Of a DNA stretch of 7,505 nucleotides, positions 1-6,046 are shown one piece after another. The position numbers and the translations under genes were made by a program. Position 1 is the stretch's first letter; each line of letters opens with the position of its first letter. This DNA comes from Bacteroidales bacterium UBA4284. GTDB taxonomy: Bacteria > Bacteroidota > Bacteroidia > Bacteroidales > UBA932. The notes under the pieces were generated by a model, which ran no database searches, was not told where the DNA came from, and saw only the letters and a list, made by a program, of their open reading frames with translations. Where the stretch lies: the NCBI GenBank assembly GCA_002395925.1, contig DGVM01000082.1, forward strand, positions 1 to 7,505. The letters run 5' to 3'.

Positions 1-607
1 TGTCGATGTAGGCGCAGATGGCGTCACAGACCTCGCCGAGGTTGTGGGGAGCCATATTGGTGGCCATACCGACCGCGATGCCGCTGGAGCCGTTGAGCAG
101 CAGGAGCGGAAGCTTGGTGGGAAGTACGGTGGGTTCCTGGAGGGAATCGTCGAAGTTGAGGGTCATATCGACGGTATCCTTGTCGAGGTCGGCCAGGATG
201 TCCTCCGTCATTTTTGCGAGCTTGGCCTCGGTGTATCGCATGGCCGCGACGGGGTCGCCGTCCATTGAGCCGAAATTGCCTTGGCCGAAGACGAGCGGGT
301 AACGCTGGTTCCAGGGCTGGGCCAGACGGGCCATGGCGTCATAGACACTGGAGTCGCCGTGGGGGTGGAATTTACCGAGGACCTCACCGACGATACGGGC
401 GGACTTTTTGGTCTGGCCGCTGAAGCTGAGGCCGAGGCCGTCCATACCGAAGAGGACGCGCCGCTGAACGGGTTTAAGGCCGTCCCGCGCATCCGGAAGG
501 GCACGGGACACTATGACGGACATCGAATAATCGATGTATGCCGTACGCATTTCGTGATCTATTTCTACAGGCTCTATAAAGCCGTGCACGATTTCTTCAC
601 TATCCAT
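1..607 (-). CDS. gyrA: DNA gyrase subunit A, N-terminal part (runs off left edge)
   Basis: Type II topoisomerase A subunit, which with GyrB introduces negative supercoils into DNA using ATP. The ATG at 607-605 opens 202 codons that continue past the window start; the complete protein is normally over 800 residues. Visible is the winged-helix DNA-cleavage region. It has [16 protein letters not shown] near residues 24-39, [20 protein letters not shown] around 67-86, and the catalytic tyrosine Y125 in AAMRYTE, matching E. coli Y122. The quinolone-resistance positions are S86 and D90 (E. coli S83 and D87), both of the susceptible type. GyrA is preferred over ParC because of the [11 protein letters not shown] and GSMDGD...AAMRYTE wording. 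One oddity is LVFGQGN where LVDGQGN is usual (F107). The gene is divergent from the Clp N-domain gene, with 67 bases between the two ATGs. Confidence 0.93.
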   Translation of the reverse strand, partial: MDSEEIVHGFIEPVEIDHEMRTAYIDYSMSVIVSRALPDARDGLKPVQRRVLFGMDGLGLSFSGQTKKSARIVGEVLGKFHPHGDSSVYDAMARLAQPWNQRYPLVFGQGNFGSMDGDPVAAMRYTEAKLAKMTEDILADLDKDTVDMTLNFDDSLQEPTVLPTKLPLLLLNGSSGIAVGMATNMAPHNLGEVCDAICAYID

Positions 608-631
608 AAAATTTCGATGGTTATAAACATA

Positions 632-639
632 CAAAGATA
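632..639 (-). promoter_or_regulatory. -7 box of the gyrA promoter (TATCTTTG)
   Basis: On the minus strand this reads TATCTTTG, a perfect match to the Bacteroidota -7 consensus TAnnTTTG. It lies 24 bases upstream of the gyrA ATG, so transcription would begin around 625 with a leader of roughly 20 bases. No convincing TTTG -33 box is found 19-21 bases further upstream, so only half of the promoter is supported. Confidence 0.5.
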
Positions 640-674
640 GTAAAAATATTGTGAATTTTTGCCATATTTGCGGT

Positions 675-1238
675 ATGGAAATGCGCTTTTCTGACGATTT
701 TCTGAAAGCTCTCGAATTCAGCCGGGATGAGGCCGTCCGCACGGGGTGGCACAACATCTGCCCCGACCATATAATGCTCGGAATTCTCCGGCTCGCAAGC
801 CCCGAAACGGAGGAGATCCTCCATCTTGCCGGGGTTGATCCGGCACTTTTCAAGTCCAGGATCGACGAAGCCCTTTTCGTGGACGAAGCGATAGGATGGG
901 AGGAGCGCGACAGCATCCTGCCGTGCGACAGCGCAAGGAGTTTTCTGGAACATGCCGGACTGGAGGCACGCCGCTGCGGCGCAACTGCCGTCACGCCGTT
1001 TCATTTCATCCTGGCCGCATGCCGCATCAACGGGCCTTTCTGCCACGATTATCTCGAAGAATGCGGAATCTCCCTCCGCTCGCTGGTAGAAGCCTCCGGA
1101 ATGGACTGGAAAGACTACGGGCTCAGGGCGGAGGGCTTCACCGCCATGCAGACGCCCGACCCTGCCCTTATGGCAGAAGCCATTGAACGGCGTATCAAAG
1201 AAGGATATACCACAGCGGCCGACGTCCCGGCCAGCTAA
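675..1238 (+). CDS. Stand-alone Clp N-terminal (double Clp repeat) domain protein
   Basis: A 187-codon protein resembling only the N-terminal substrate- and adaptor-binding domain of ClpA/ClpC unfoldases. Clp repeat 1 covers about residues 4-66, with [11 protein letters not shown] and [10 protein letters not shown] at 30-39 standing for the usual PEHLLLGLL motif. Repeat 2 covers about 80-141, with [15 protein letters not shown] and [11 protein letters not shown] at 106-116. A tail of about 45 residues follows and matches nothing I recognise. There are no Walker A or B motifs and no AAA+ module: the gene stops at 1236-1238, two bases before the convergent dehydrogenase stop. The start is ATG at 675, because homologous ClpC N-domains begin at the FSxxxxxAL segment; ATG 681 is equally possible, and GTG 651 would add eight residues of no family likeness. 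No Shine-Dalgarno is seen. It could be an adaptor or decoy for a Clp machine, or the remnant of a clpC. The family call is firm; the function is not known. Confidence 0.85.
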   Translation: MEMRFSDDFLKALEFSRDEAVRTGWHNICPDHIMLGILRLASPETEEILHLAGVDPALFKSRIDEALFVDEAIGWEERDSILPCDSARSFLEHAGLEARRCGATAVTPFHFILAACRINGPFCHDYLEECGISLRSLVEASGMDWKDYGLRAEGFTAMQTPDPALMAEAIERRIKEGYTTAADVPAS

Positions 1239-1240
1239 AC

Positions 1241-2509
1241 TCAGAGCCTTTCGTCCACGGACTCACGGGGCAGGACGCCTTTGACGTCGTAAACCACCCC
1301 GCGGCTGCCGGCAAGCGCCCTCACGTCCAGATTCAGGAACTCTTCGTGCGCCACCGCAAGGATCACCGCATCATATTCAGCCTCCGGCACCTGCGGACAG
1401 ATGCTGATGCCATATTCCCGGGAGACCTTGTCTGCGTCGGCCCAGGGATCGCATACGGTAATGTTGCCCGTATATTCAGCAAGGGTGTGATAGATATCCA
1501 CCACCTTGCTGTTGCGGATATCGGGACAGTTTTCCTTGAAAGTAACCCCAAGGATCAGTATGCGGGAATCTTTTACCAGTACGCCTCTCTTGTTCATCAG
1601 CTTTATAACCTGCCCCGCCACATAGGCGCCCATGCCGTCGTTGAGACGGCGGGCATTGGTGATGACCCTTGGCAGCACTCCGTAAACCTGAGCTTTCTGG
1701 ATGAGGTAATAGGGGTCCACGCTGATGCAGTGTCCTCCAACCAGTCCGGGGCTCAGCTTTATGAAATTCCATTTGCTGGACGCGGCTTCGATTACGTCGT
1801 GGGTATCGATTCCCATGGCGTTGAATATCTTTGCCAGTTCGTTCATGAAGGCGATATTGACATCGCGCTGGGAGTTCTCTATGATTTTCGACGCCTCCGC
1901 GACCCTTATGGAAGGAGCCTTGTGAGTGCCTGCAAGCAGTACGGAATTATAAACTTCGTCCACGTAATCAGCCACTTGCGGAGTAGAGCCCGAAGTTACT
2001 TTCTTTATCTTCTCTACCGTCCGCTGCTTGTCGCCCGGGTTGACCCTTTCGGGAGAATAACCGGCGAAGAAATCGCGGTTGTACTTTAGCCCCGAGACCT
2101 TCTCCACCATCGGGATGCATTCTTCTTCCGTCACGCCGGGATAAACGGTGGATTCATATACCACCACATCGCCCTCGGATATGACCTTGCCGACGGTCCG
2201 GCTCGCACCGAGCAGAGGGCCCAGGTCGGGACGGTTGTTGCAATCGACGGGAGTAGGAACTGCGACTACGTAGAAATTGCAGTCACGTATGGCCTCCACA
2301 TCGGTTGTGCATACAAATCCGCAGCGGTCTATTGCCTCCCTGAGAAGGGACGGCGGCACTTCCTGCGTATCGTCGCAACCGGCCATTATCGATGCCACGC
2401 GAGAAGCATTCAGGTCAAACCCTATCGTAGGATACTTTGTGGAAAAGAGCCTTGCAAGAGGCAGTCCGACGTACCCGAGTCCTATAACACAGATTTTTGT
2501 TTCTTTCAT
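1241..2509 (-). CDS. UDP-N-acetylhexosamine 6-dehydrogenase (TviB/WbpO type nucleotide-sugar dehydrogenase)
   Basis: Cytoplasmic NAD-dependent enzyme oxidising C6 of a UDP-HexNAc (UDP-GlcNAc or UDP-GalNAc) twice to the uronic acid, a precursor for capsule, O-antigen or exopolysaccharide. At 422 residues it is full length. An N-terminal Rossmann motif GLGYVG lies at 10-15, VPTPVD at 84-89, YESTVYPGVTEE at 118-129, the central-helix segment VAEASKIIENSQRDVNIA at 203-220, and GGHCISVDPYYL at 258-269 with catalytic cysteine C261. The C-terminal domain has GVTFKENCPDIRN at 321-333. Wording such as SPERVNPGD and KENCPDIRNSKVVDI fits the TviB/WbpO branch rather than UDP-glucose dehydrogenase or the WecC branch; GlcNAc versus GalNAc cannot be told by eye. 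It is the last gene of a three-gene operon: its ATG overlaps the preceding TGA as ATGA, which suggests translational coupling. The stop lies two bases from the convergent Clp N-domain gene, leaving no room for a separate terminator. Confidence 0.92.
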   Translation of the reverse strand: MKETKICVIGLGYVGLPLARLFSTKYPTIGFDLNASRVASIMAGCDDTQEVPPSLLREAIDRCGFVCTTDVEAIRDCNFYVVAVPTPVDCNNRPDLGPLLGASRTVGKVISEGDVVVYESTVYPGVTEEECIPMVEKVSGLKYNRDFFAGYSPERVNPGDKQRTVEKIKKVTSGSTPQVADYVDEVYNSVLLAGTHKAPSIRVAEASKIIENSQRDVNIAFMNELAKIFNAMGIDTHDVIEAASSKWNFIKLSPGLVGGHCISVDPYYLIQKAQVYGVLPRVITNARRLNDGMGAYVAGQVIKLMNKRGVLVKDSRILILGVTFKENCPDIRNSKVVDIYHTLAEYTGNITVCDPWADADKVSREYGISICPQVPEAEYDAVILAVAHEEFLNLDVRALAGSRGVVYDVKGVLPRESVDERL

Positions 2510-2790
2510 AACGGTAAACCGAGAACTACGTCCAGAACCATCATCAGCGCAAATCCAAGGGCAAATCCTATGGTGCCGAGGTTGGAGTGCGCACCTTCGG
2601 AGGTTTCGGGGATAAGTTCCTCAACTACAACGTAAAGCATTGCGCCGGCGGCAAAGGAAAGCATATACGGCATAATGCCTGTGACGGCCGATGCCAGCAG
2701 CAGCACTAGCGCTCCGCCTGCGGGTTCCACTATTCCGCTCAGCGCAGTTCCGACAAACGGAATAAGAAGTGCCGTCAGTATCGCTTCCAC
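2506..2790 (-). CDS. Internally deleted ZIP-family metal transporter (mini-ZIP)
   Basis: A 94-codon hydrophobic protein. From about residue 18 (LSGIVEPAGGAL) to the end it matches the C-terminal transmembrane part of bacterial ZIP (ZupT/GufA-like) Zn/Fe transporters: PYMLSFAAGAMLYVVVEELI at 41-60, PETSEGAHSN at 61-70, then the last helix with FALGFALMMVLDVVLG. Residues 1-17 (LTALLIPFVGTALS) instead resemble the extreme N-terminus of full-length ZIPs. About 160 residues between them are missing, including the HNxPEG metal-site helix. Kept are the acidic residues E22 (SGIVEP) and E57/E58 (VVVEELIPE). About three membrane segments remain (roughly 5-34, 41-60, 72-91). The start is GTG at 2790-2788, five bases after the dehydratase stop; an in-frame TAA at 2808-2806 limits any extension. 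The stop overlaps the dehydrogenase start (ATGA), so translation looks intact. It may be a degraded gene kept for coupling, a small membrane protein with a new role, or a subunit of an oligomeric carrier. Transport activity is doubtful. Confidence 0.75.
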   Translation of the reverse strand: MEAILTALLIPFVGTALSGIVEPAGGALVLLLASAVTGIMPYMLSFAAGAMLYVVVEELIPETSEGAHSNLGTIGFALGFALMMVLDVVLGLPL

Positions 2791-2795
2791 GATGT

Positions 2796-4778
2796 TCAGC
2801 TGGCTTTATCCGCCTTTGAGGGCTCTGCATCCAGGATCTCATAGACGGAATTGTTGCTCTTGTATTCCGGAACGATTTCCTTCATCTTGCGGACGGTGGC
2901 CATATTGTCGAAGTTCTTGGCAATATCGACCAGTTCGTCGATGTCCTTGGACACGGCATCATAGTCGTACTGCCGCACCTGGGCGATGCGTATCTTGTCG
3001 TTGAACGTGGGTTTGGTGCCCTCAAGCTCATTGAGGACCTCTTCGTAGAGTTTCTCGCCCTCGCGAAGACCCGTGTACACGATTTCCACGTTCTTTGCAT
3101 GAGACAGGGCTATCATGCGCTTGGCGAGGTCGGCAATCCTGACCGGCTGTCCCATATCGAAGACAAAGATCTCTCCGCCGGCGCCCTTGGTCCCGGCCTC
3201 CAGCACAAGCCGGCAGGCCTCGGGTATAAGCATGAAGTAGCGGACTATGCGCTCGTCGGTGACGGTAACGGGACCTCCGCGCTTTATCTGCTCTTTGAAG
3301 AGGGGTATTACAGACCCGTTGGAGCCCAACACGTTGCCGAAACGGGTGGTGACGAACTGGGTATAGTCGGAATGGGTCTTGAGCGACTCCAGATACATCT
3401 TCCTGTCGAGGCTCTGGACATAAATCTCGCAGATACGCTTGGAGCAGCCCATCACATTCGTAGGATTGACGGCCTTGTCGGTGGAAATCATGACAAACTT
3501 CCGCACGCCGTATTTGACGCTCATGTCGGCAATGACCTTCGTGCCGTAGATATTGTTGAGCACGGCCTCGCTGGGATTGTCTTCCATCATGGGAACATGC
3601 TTGTAAGCAGCGGCGTGGAATACGTATTCGGGGCGGAATTCCTCGAAAATATGTTCCATGCGCGTACGGCGGCTGATGCTGGTCACTACGACCTCGCAGG
3701 AGACATTGGGAAAATCCTTCGCCATCATGAGGCGGACGTCGTGCTGGGGAGTCTCAGCCTGATCGATCAGCATCATCTTGGAAGGTGCGAACTGGGCGAC
3801 CTGCCTGACGATTTCGTAGCCGATGGAACCGGCGGAACCGGTGATAAGCACACGTTTGCCGTGGAGCTGCTCCCCTACCGTCTTCATATCCACACGGATC
3901 TCGGAACGGGGCAGCAGGTCTTCTACGCTCACCTCCTTGAGCTGTATATTCTCAGATTCGGAATCAAGGAATCCGTCCTTGTTTACGCTTGCCTCCTCCG
4001 CCTCATGGGCCATGTATATCTTGACCCCGGCAGCTATGAGCGTATCCTGGATTTTCTGGTTCTGACGGAATTCATTTACACGCAAGGGGCTTACGAGAAC
4101 CGCCTGGATGCGTTCCTTCTTGACTATAGAGGCGATGTCGTCGTTGAGCGTATATACAGGAACGCCAAGGAGTTTCATGTCCTTGATGCGATGTTCGTGG
4201 GAGATGAATCCCCGGAGGTCAAACTGCAGAGGCGACTGCGAACGGATGTTCTTGGCCAGGCCTATGCCCCCGGTGAGCGCGCCGTAGATAAGCACCCTCT
4301 GCGCCCTCGAATCGGAGTTGGACACGTCGAAAAGGAGCTTGACCAAAACGCGCATACCCCACATGGCCGCCGTGGACAAAAAGAAGACCAATATGGTTTC
4401 CAGGATGTTGAGCGCGCTGATCGAATCGACTCCGCGCCACTTGGCAACGAGCGAAACGACAAGAGCCAGCGCAAGCGTGACCAGATTCGCGTATGCAATC
4501 TTGAGAAGGTCAACGAAACTGGAGTACCGCAGGACGCCGGAATAGGTACGGAAAATCCTGGCGCCTATCCAGCTCAGAGCGGCATAAAGGAGGGCAGTAT
4601 AGAATACGTTCCAGTGATACCTGATGGCGGCCGCCGTACCGCTCAGTGCCCAATAAACGAATATGGCGGAAGCAAAGACGATAATCGTGTCAGCAATCAA
4701 GATGACCCAATACGGAAGGACCCTCTTGCTGAAGTACCACGTAGATATCTTTTTAAGCAGATTCTTTTCTGTTTCCAT
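2796..4778 (-). CDS. Membrane-bound UDP-GlcNAc 4,6-dehydratase (WbpM/PglF/CapD family)
   Basis: Inner-membrane enzyme of 660 residues, the usual length of the large family members. It converts UDP-GlcNAc to the 4-keto-6-deoxy sugar, first step to bacillosamine, QuiNAc or FucNAc-type sugars in glycans. Numbering from ATG 4778: four predicted membrane helices at about 21-43, 59-76, 88-111 and 122-146. A CoA-binding-like Rossmann region follows from about 160 (RVLIYGALTGG). The catalytic SDR domain begins near 308 with ITGSAGSIG (nucleotide-binding glycines 314-320). HAAAYKHVPMMEDNP lies near 388-402, and the active-site stretch STDKAVNPTNVMGCSK at 432-447. There methionine M443 replaces the tyrosine of YxxxK, with K447 kept, as is known for WbpM-type enzymes. 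A GTG at 4820 would add 14 residues rich in proline; the ATG immediately before the KNLLKKIS segment is preferred. It is the first gene of the operon. The exact product and the glycan served cannot be read here. Confidence 0.9.
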   Translation of the reverse strand: METEKNLLKKISTWYFSKRVLPYWVILIADTIIVFASAIFVYWALSGTAAAIRYHWNVFYTALLYAALSWIGARIFRTYSGVLRYSSFVDLLKIAYANLVTLALALVVSLVAKWRGVDSISALNILETILVFFLSTAAMWGMRVLVKLLFDVSNSDSRAQRVLIYGALTGGIGLAKNIRSQSPLQFDLRGFISHEHRIKDMKLLGVPVYTLNDDIASIVKKERIQAVLVSPLRVNEFRQNQKIQDTLIAAGVKIYMAHEAEEASVNKDGFLDSESENIQLKEVSVEDLLPRSEIRVDMKTVGEQLHGKRVLITGSAGSIGYEIVRQVAQFAPSKMMLIDQAETPQHDVRLMMAKDFPNVSCEVVVTSISRRTRMEHIFEEFRPEYVFHAAAYKHVPMMEDNPSEAVLNNIYGTKVIADMSVKYGVRKFVMISTDKAVNPTNVMGCSKRICEIYVQSLDRKMYLESLKTHSDYTQFVTTRFGNVLGSNGSVIPLFKEQIKRGGPVTVTDERIVRYFMLIPEACRLVLEAGTKGAGGEIFVFDMGQPVRIADLAKRMIALSHAKNVEIVYTGLREGEKLYEEVLNELEGTKPTFNDKIRIAQVRQYDYDAVSKDIDELVDIAKNFDNMATVRKMKEIVPEYKSNNSVYEILDAEPSKADKAS

Positions 4779-4811
4779 TAAGGAGGTTCTTTTCGGAGGC
4801 GGCTGATTTTC

Positions 4812-4858
4812 AGCGGTCACTGCTATTTTTTAACCGTGGCCGATGAAAACTGACCGCT
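4812..4858. repeat. 8-bp inverted repeat in the leader of the dehydratase operon
   Basis: AGCGGTCA at 4812-4819 and TGACCGCT at 4851-4858 are perfect inverted copies with 31 bases between them. They lie between the predicted promoter and the ATG at 4778, so a transcript could fold a long-loop hairpin in its roughly 90-base 5' leader. The right-hand copy contains the alternative GTG start at 4820 at its edge. An 8-bp match at this spacing can also arise by chance. Confidence 0.3.
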
Positions 4859-4873
4859 TCTTTAATAAGCGAA

Positions 4874-4905
4874 CAAAAATAACAAATATTTTGGTATCAG
4901 CCAAA
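4874..4905 (-). promoter_or_regulatory. Bacteroidota-type promoter of the dehydratase/mini-ZIP/dehydrogenase operon
   Basis: On the minus strand a -33 box TTTG at 4905-4902 is followed by a 20-base spacer and a -7 box TATTTTTG at 4881-4874. Both boxes and the spacing (19-21 expected) match the Bacteroidota primary sigma-factor consensus TTTG / TAnnTTTG. Transcription would start near 4868, giving about 90 bases of leader before the ATG at 4778. It lies in the gap after the DUF1295 gene, so the operon can be expressed independently of that gene. Confidence 0.65.
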
Positions 4906-4906
4906 A
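4889..4906 (-). terminator. Possible AT-rich terminator of the DUF1295 gene, overlapping the promoter
   Basis: The minus strand reads TTTTGG, a six-base loop CTGATA, then CCAAAA, followed by a T-rich run (ATATTTGTTATTTTTG). The hairpin sits 10 bases after the DUF1295 stop. The stem has only two G-C pairs, so termination would be weak. Its first arm contains the -33 TTTG of the next promoter, so the symmetry could equally be an operator or chance. Confidence 0.3.
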
Positions 4907-4916
4907 CAGAAGAGGT

Positions 4917-5864
4917 TCAAACTCTCCACTTCTTGCCGGGGAAAAACTTGGGCACGCTGTTGCAGTATCCCGCATACGCCGGATATTTACCGGAGCTGAT
5001 TTCTTCTGCGAGGGCTGAGCTGCCGAGGAACAGCACTACCAGCAGCAGCGCTCCAATCACACTCCAGTTAAGGATTCCGATTCCTGCCCCTATGGAGAAG
5101 AGGTAGAAAGAGATCCAGGTACCCTGCTCCGCAAAATAATTGGGATGGCGGCTCCTGCTCCACAGGCCTGTGGTGTTGAAACCGAGGTTGTAGGGAGAAG
5201 GCAGGTCTTCGAGTTTGCGCCCTTCGCCCAGCATCTTCCACTTGGCGGTCTGGAAAGTCCACTGCTGCTCATCGGCAATGGTTTCATAAATGATGGAAGA
5301 CAGCATCAGAACGGCGGCGACGCAATCCATCCACCCAAAAGGAACGGATGAATTCATGCTCACCAGAGCGGGGAATGTGGTCATAAGCACAAGAGCGTTC
5401 TGGTAGATGCAGATGAAGAAAAGGTCGAAAAGGGTCCATGCCCATTTTTTCTTGAATGCAGGACCGCTCCTGACTACGCTCCAGCGATAATCTTCGGTAC
5501 CCTCCCAGAATTTGAGCCGGTATGCCCCTTTGCGGGCGAAATTGAAAGTGAGGCGGCAGCCCCACAGCGTGGCGAGTACCGCCATGACAACGAGCCTTGT
5601 GCTCATCGCTCCGCCGGCTGCGATAATCCAGGCATAGGCTATAGGAAGCAGGCTCCACAGCTTGTCCATCTGCGAATTGTTGCCGGTGATTTCGCCCACG
5701 ACAAAGCACCATGCCGCACTGCAGGCTGCGATTATTCCCAGGGTTTTGAGGACGCCTACCTGTGCTGCGTCGAGCGAGGGTCCCACATAGATATAGAGAA
5801 TCGGGCATACGATAAGCGAGAGGCCCAGCAATGTTCCCATCAAGGGGATGTTCATCTTCTTCAT
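4917..5864 (-). CDS. DUF1295 / steroid 5-alpha-reductase-like integral membrane protein
   Basis: A 315-residue polytopic protein of the DUF1295 family, whose fold is related to the C-terminal domain of steroid 5-alpha-reductases and isoprenylcysteine methyltransferases. The physiological substrate in bacteria is not established, and I do not assign a reaction. About eight hydrophobic segments are visible, at roughly 8-28, 36-57, 71-84, 89-104, 143-168, 178-194, 248-265 and 267-283. Conserved family stretches are NNSQMDKLWSLLPIAYAW at 62-79, RLTFNFARKGAYRLKFWEG at 104-122, the signature GLWSRSRHPNYFAEQ at 233-247, and YPAYAGYCNSVPKFFPG at 294-310. Length and ends agree with an intact gene. The start is ATG 5864, followed by MKKMNIP; Met4 at 5855 is an alternative. 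It has its own -7 box upstream and a 138-base gap to the dehydratase ATG, so it need not belong to the polysaccharide operon. Confidence 0.87.
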   Translation of the reverse strand: MKKMNIPLMGTLLGLSLIVCPILYIYVGPSLDAAQVGVLKTLGIIAACSAAWCFVVGEITGNNSQMDKLWSLLPIAYAWIIAAGGAMSTRLVVMAVLATLWGCRLTFNFARKGAYRLKFWEGTEDYRWSVVRSGPAFKKKWAWTLFDLFFICIYQNALVLMTTFPALVSMNSSVPFGWMDCVAAVLMLSSIIYETIADEQQWTFQTAKWKMLGEGRKLEDLPSPYNLGFNTTGLWSRSRHPNYFAEQGTWISFYLFSIGAGIGILNWSVIGALLLVVLFLGSSALAEEISSGKYPAYAGYCNSVPKFFPGKKWRV

Positions 5865-5900
5865 AGAAGCAACTTATTCTTTAACATTTCTTTAGCTATG

Positions 5901-5908
5901 CAAATATA
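5901..5908 (-). promoter_or_regulatory. -7 box upstream of the DUF1295 gene (TATATTTG)
   Basis: The minus strand reads TATATTTG, a perfect TAnnTTTG match 36 bases upstream of the ATG at 5864, in a clearly AT-rich stretch. Transcription would begin near 5895. A TTTTG at 5920-5916 is too close to serve as a -33 box, and none stands at the proper distance, so the promoter is only half supported. Confidence 0.5.
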
Positions 5909-5977
5909 AGTCATTCAAAACAATTTACCTGCATTATTTCAGTATTATTTATGTTTTCACCGCAGCATATCAACGAA

Positions 5978-6007
5978 CCGGCCTCCGGAGCAATTTCCGG
6001 AGGCCGG
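5978..6007 (-). terminator. Strong GC-rich hairpin after the SDR gene, likely terminator
   Basis: CCGGCCTCCGGA (5978-5989) and TCCGGAGGCCGG (5996-6007) form a perfect 12-bp stem with a six-base loop. It lies about 40 bases beyond the SDR stop on the minus strand and upstream of the DUF1295 promoter, where a terminator for the gcvPB-SDR unit is expected. On the minus strand it is followed by TTCGTTGATAT, a poor U-tract, so it may be an imperfect intrinsic terminator or a transcript-stabilising hairpin. The plus-strand side has no T run. Confidence 0.65.
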
Positions 6008-6046
6008 CAGGAATCTTGTCGCCGGACGGCGCATTGAGATGTCAGG

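Noticed and set aside
281..640. Plus-strand frame of 119 codons across the gyrA 5' end and the gap
   Set aside because: It is antisense to the clearly conserved GyrA N-terminus, and its product has no family likeness.
654..670. AATTTTTG (654-661) and CATATTTG (663-670) as -7 boxes for the Clp N-domain gene
   Set aside because: Each misses the first T of TAnnTTTG, has no -33 partner and would leave almost no leader before the ATG.
651..674. GTG start at 651 giving an N-terminal CxxC (FCHIC) on the Clp N-domain protein
   Set aside because: The two cysteines look like a chance metal motif. The sequence before ATG 675 has no counterpart in Clp N-domains and overlaps the region where the divergent promoters must lie.
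1346..2089. A 247-codon plus-strand frame opposite the nucleotide-sugar dehydrogenase
   Set aside because: Shadow of the dehydrogenase reading frame; no motif, promoter or neighbour supports it.
3099..4781. A 560-codon open frame on the plus strand opposite the dehydratase gene
   Set aside because: It mirrors the codon structure of a well-supported enzyme on the other strand. Its translation shows no recognisable domain, and long antisense frames are common opposite GC-rich genes.
4779..4820. GTG start at 4820 for the dehydratase
   Set aside because: The added 14 residues are proline- and charge-rich and unlike the family N-terminus. ATG 4778 just before the first membrane segment is more natural, though this cannot be settled by sequence alone.
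4812..4906. Invertible capsule-promoter switch as in Bacteroides
   Set aside because: The only inverted repeat (4812-4819/4851-4858) is short and does not flank the promoter, and no recombinase gene is in the window.
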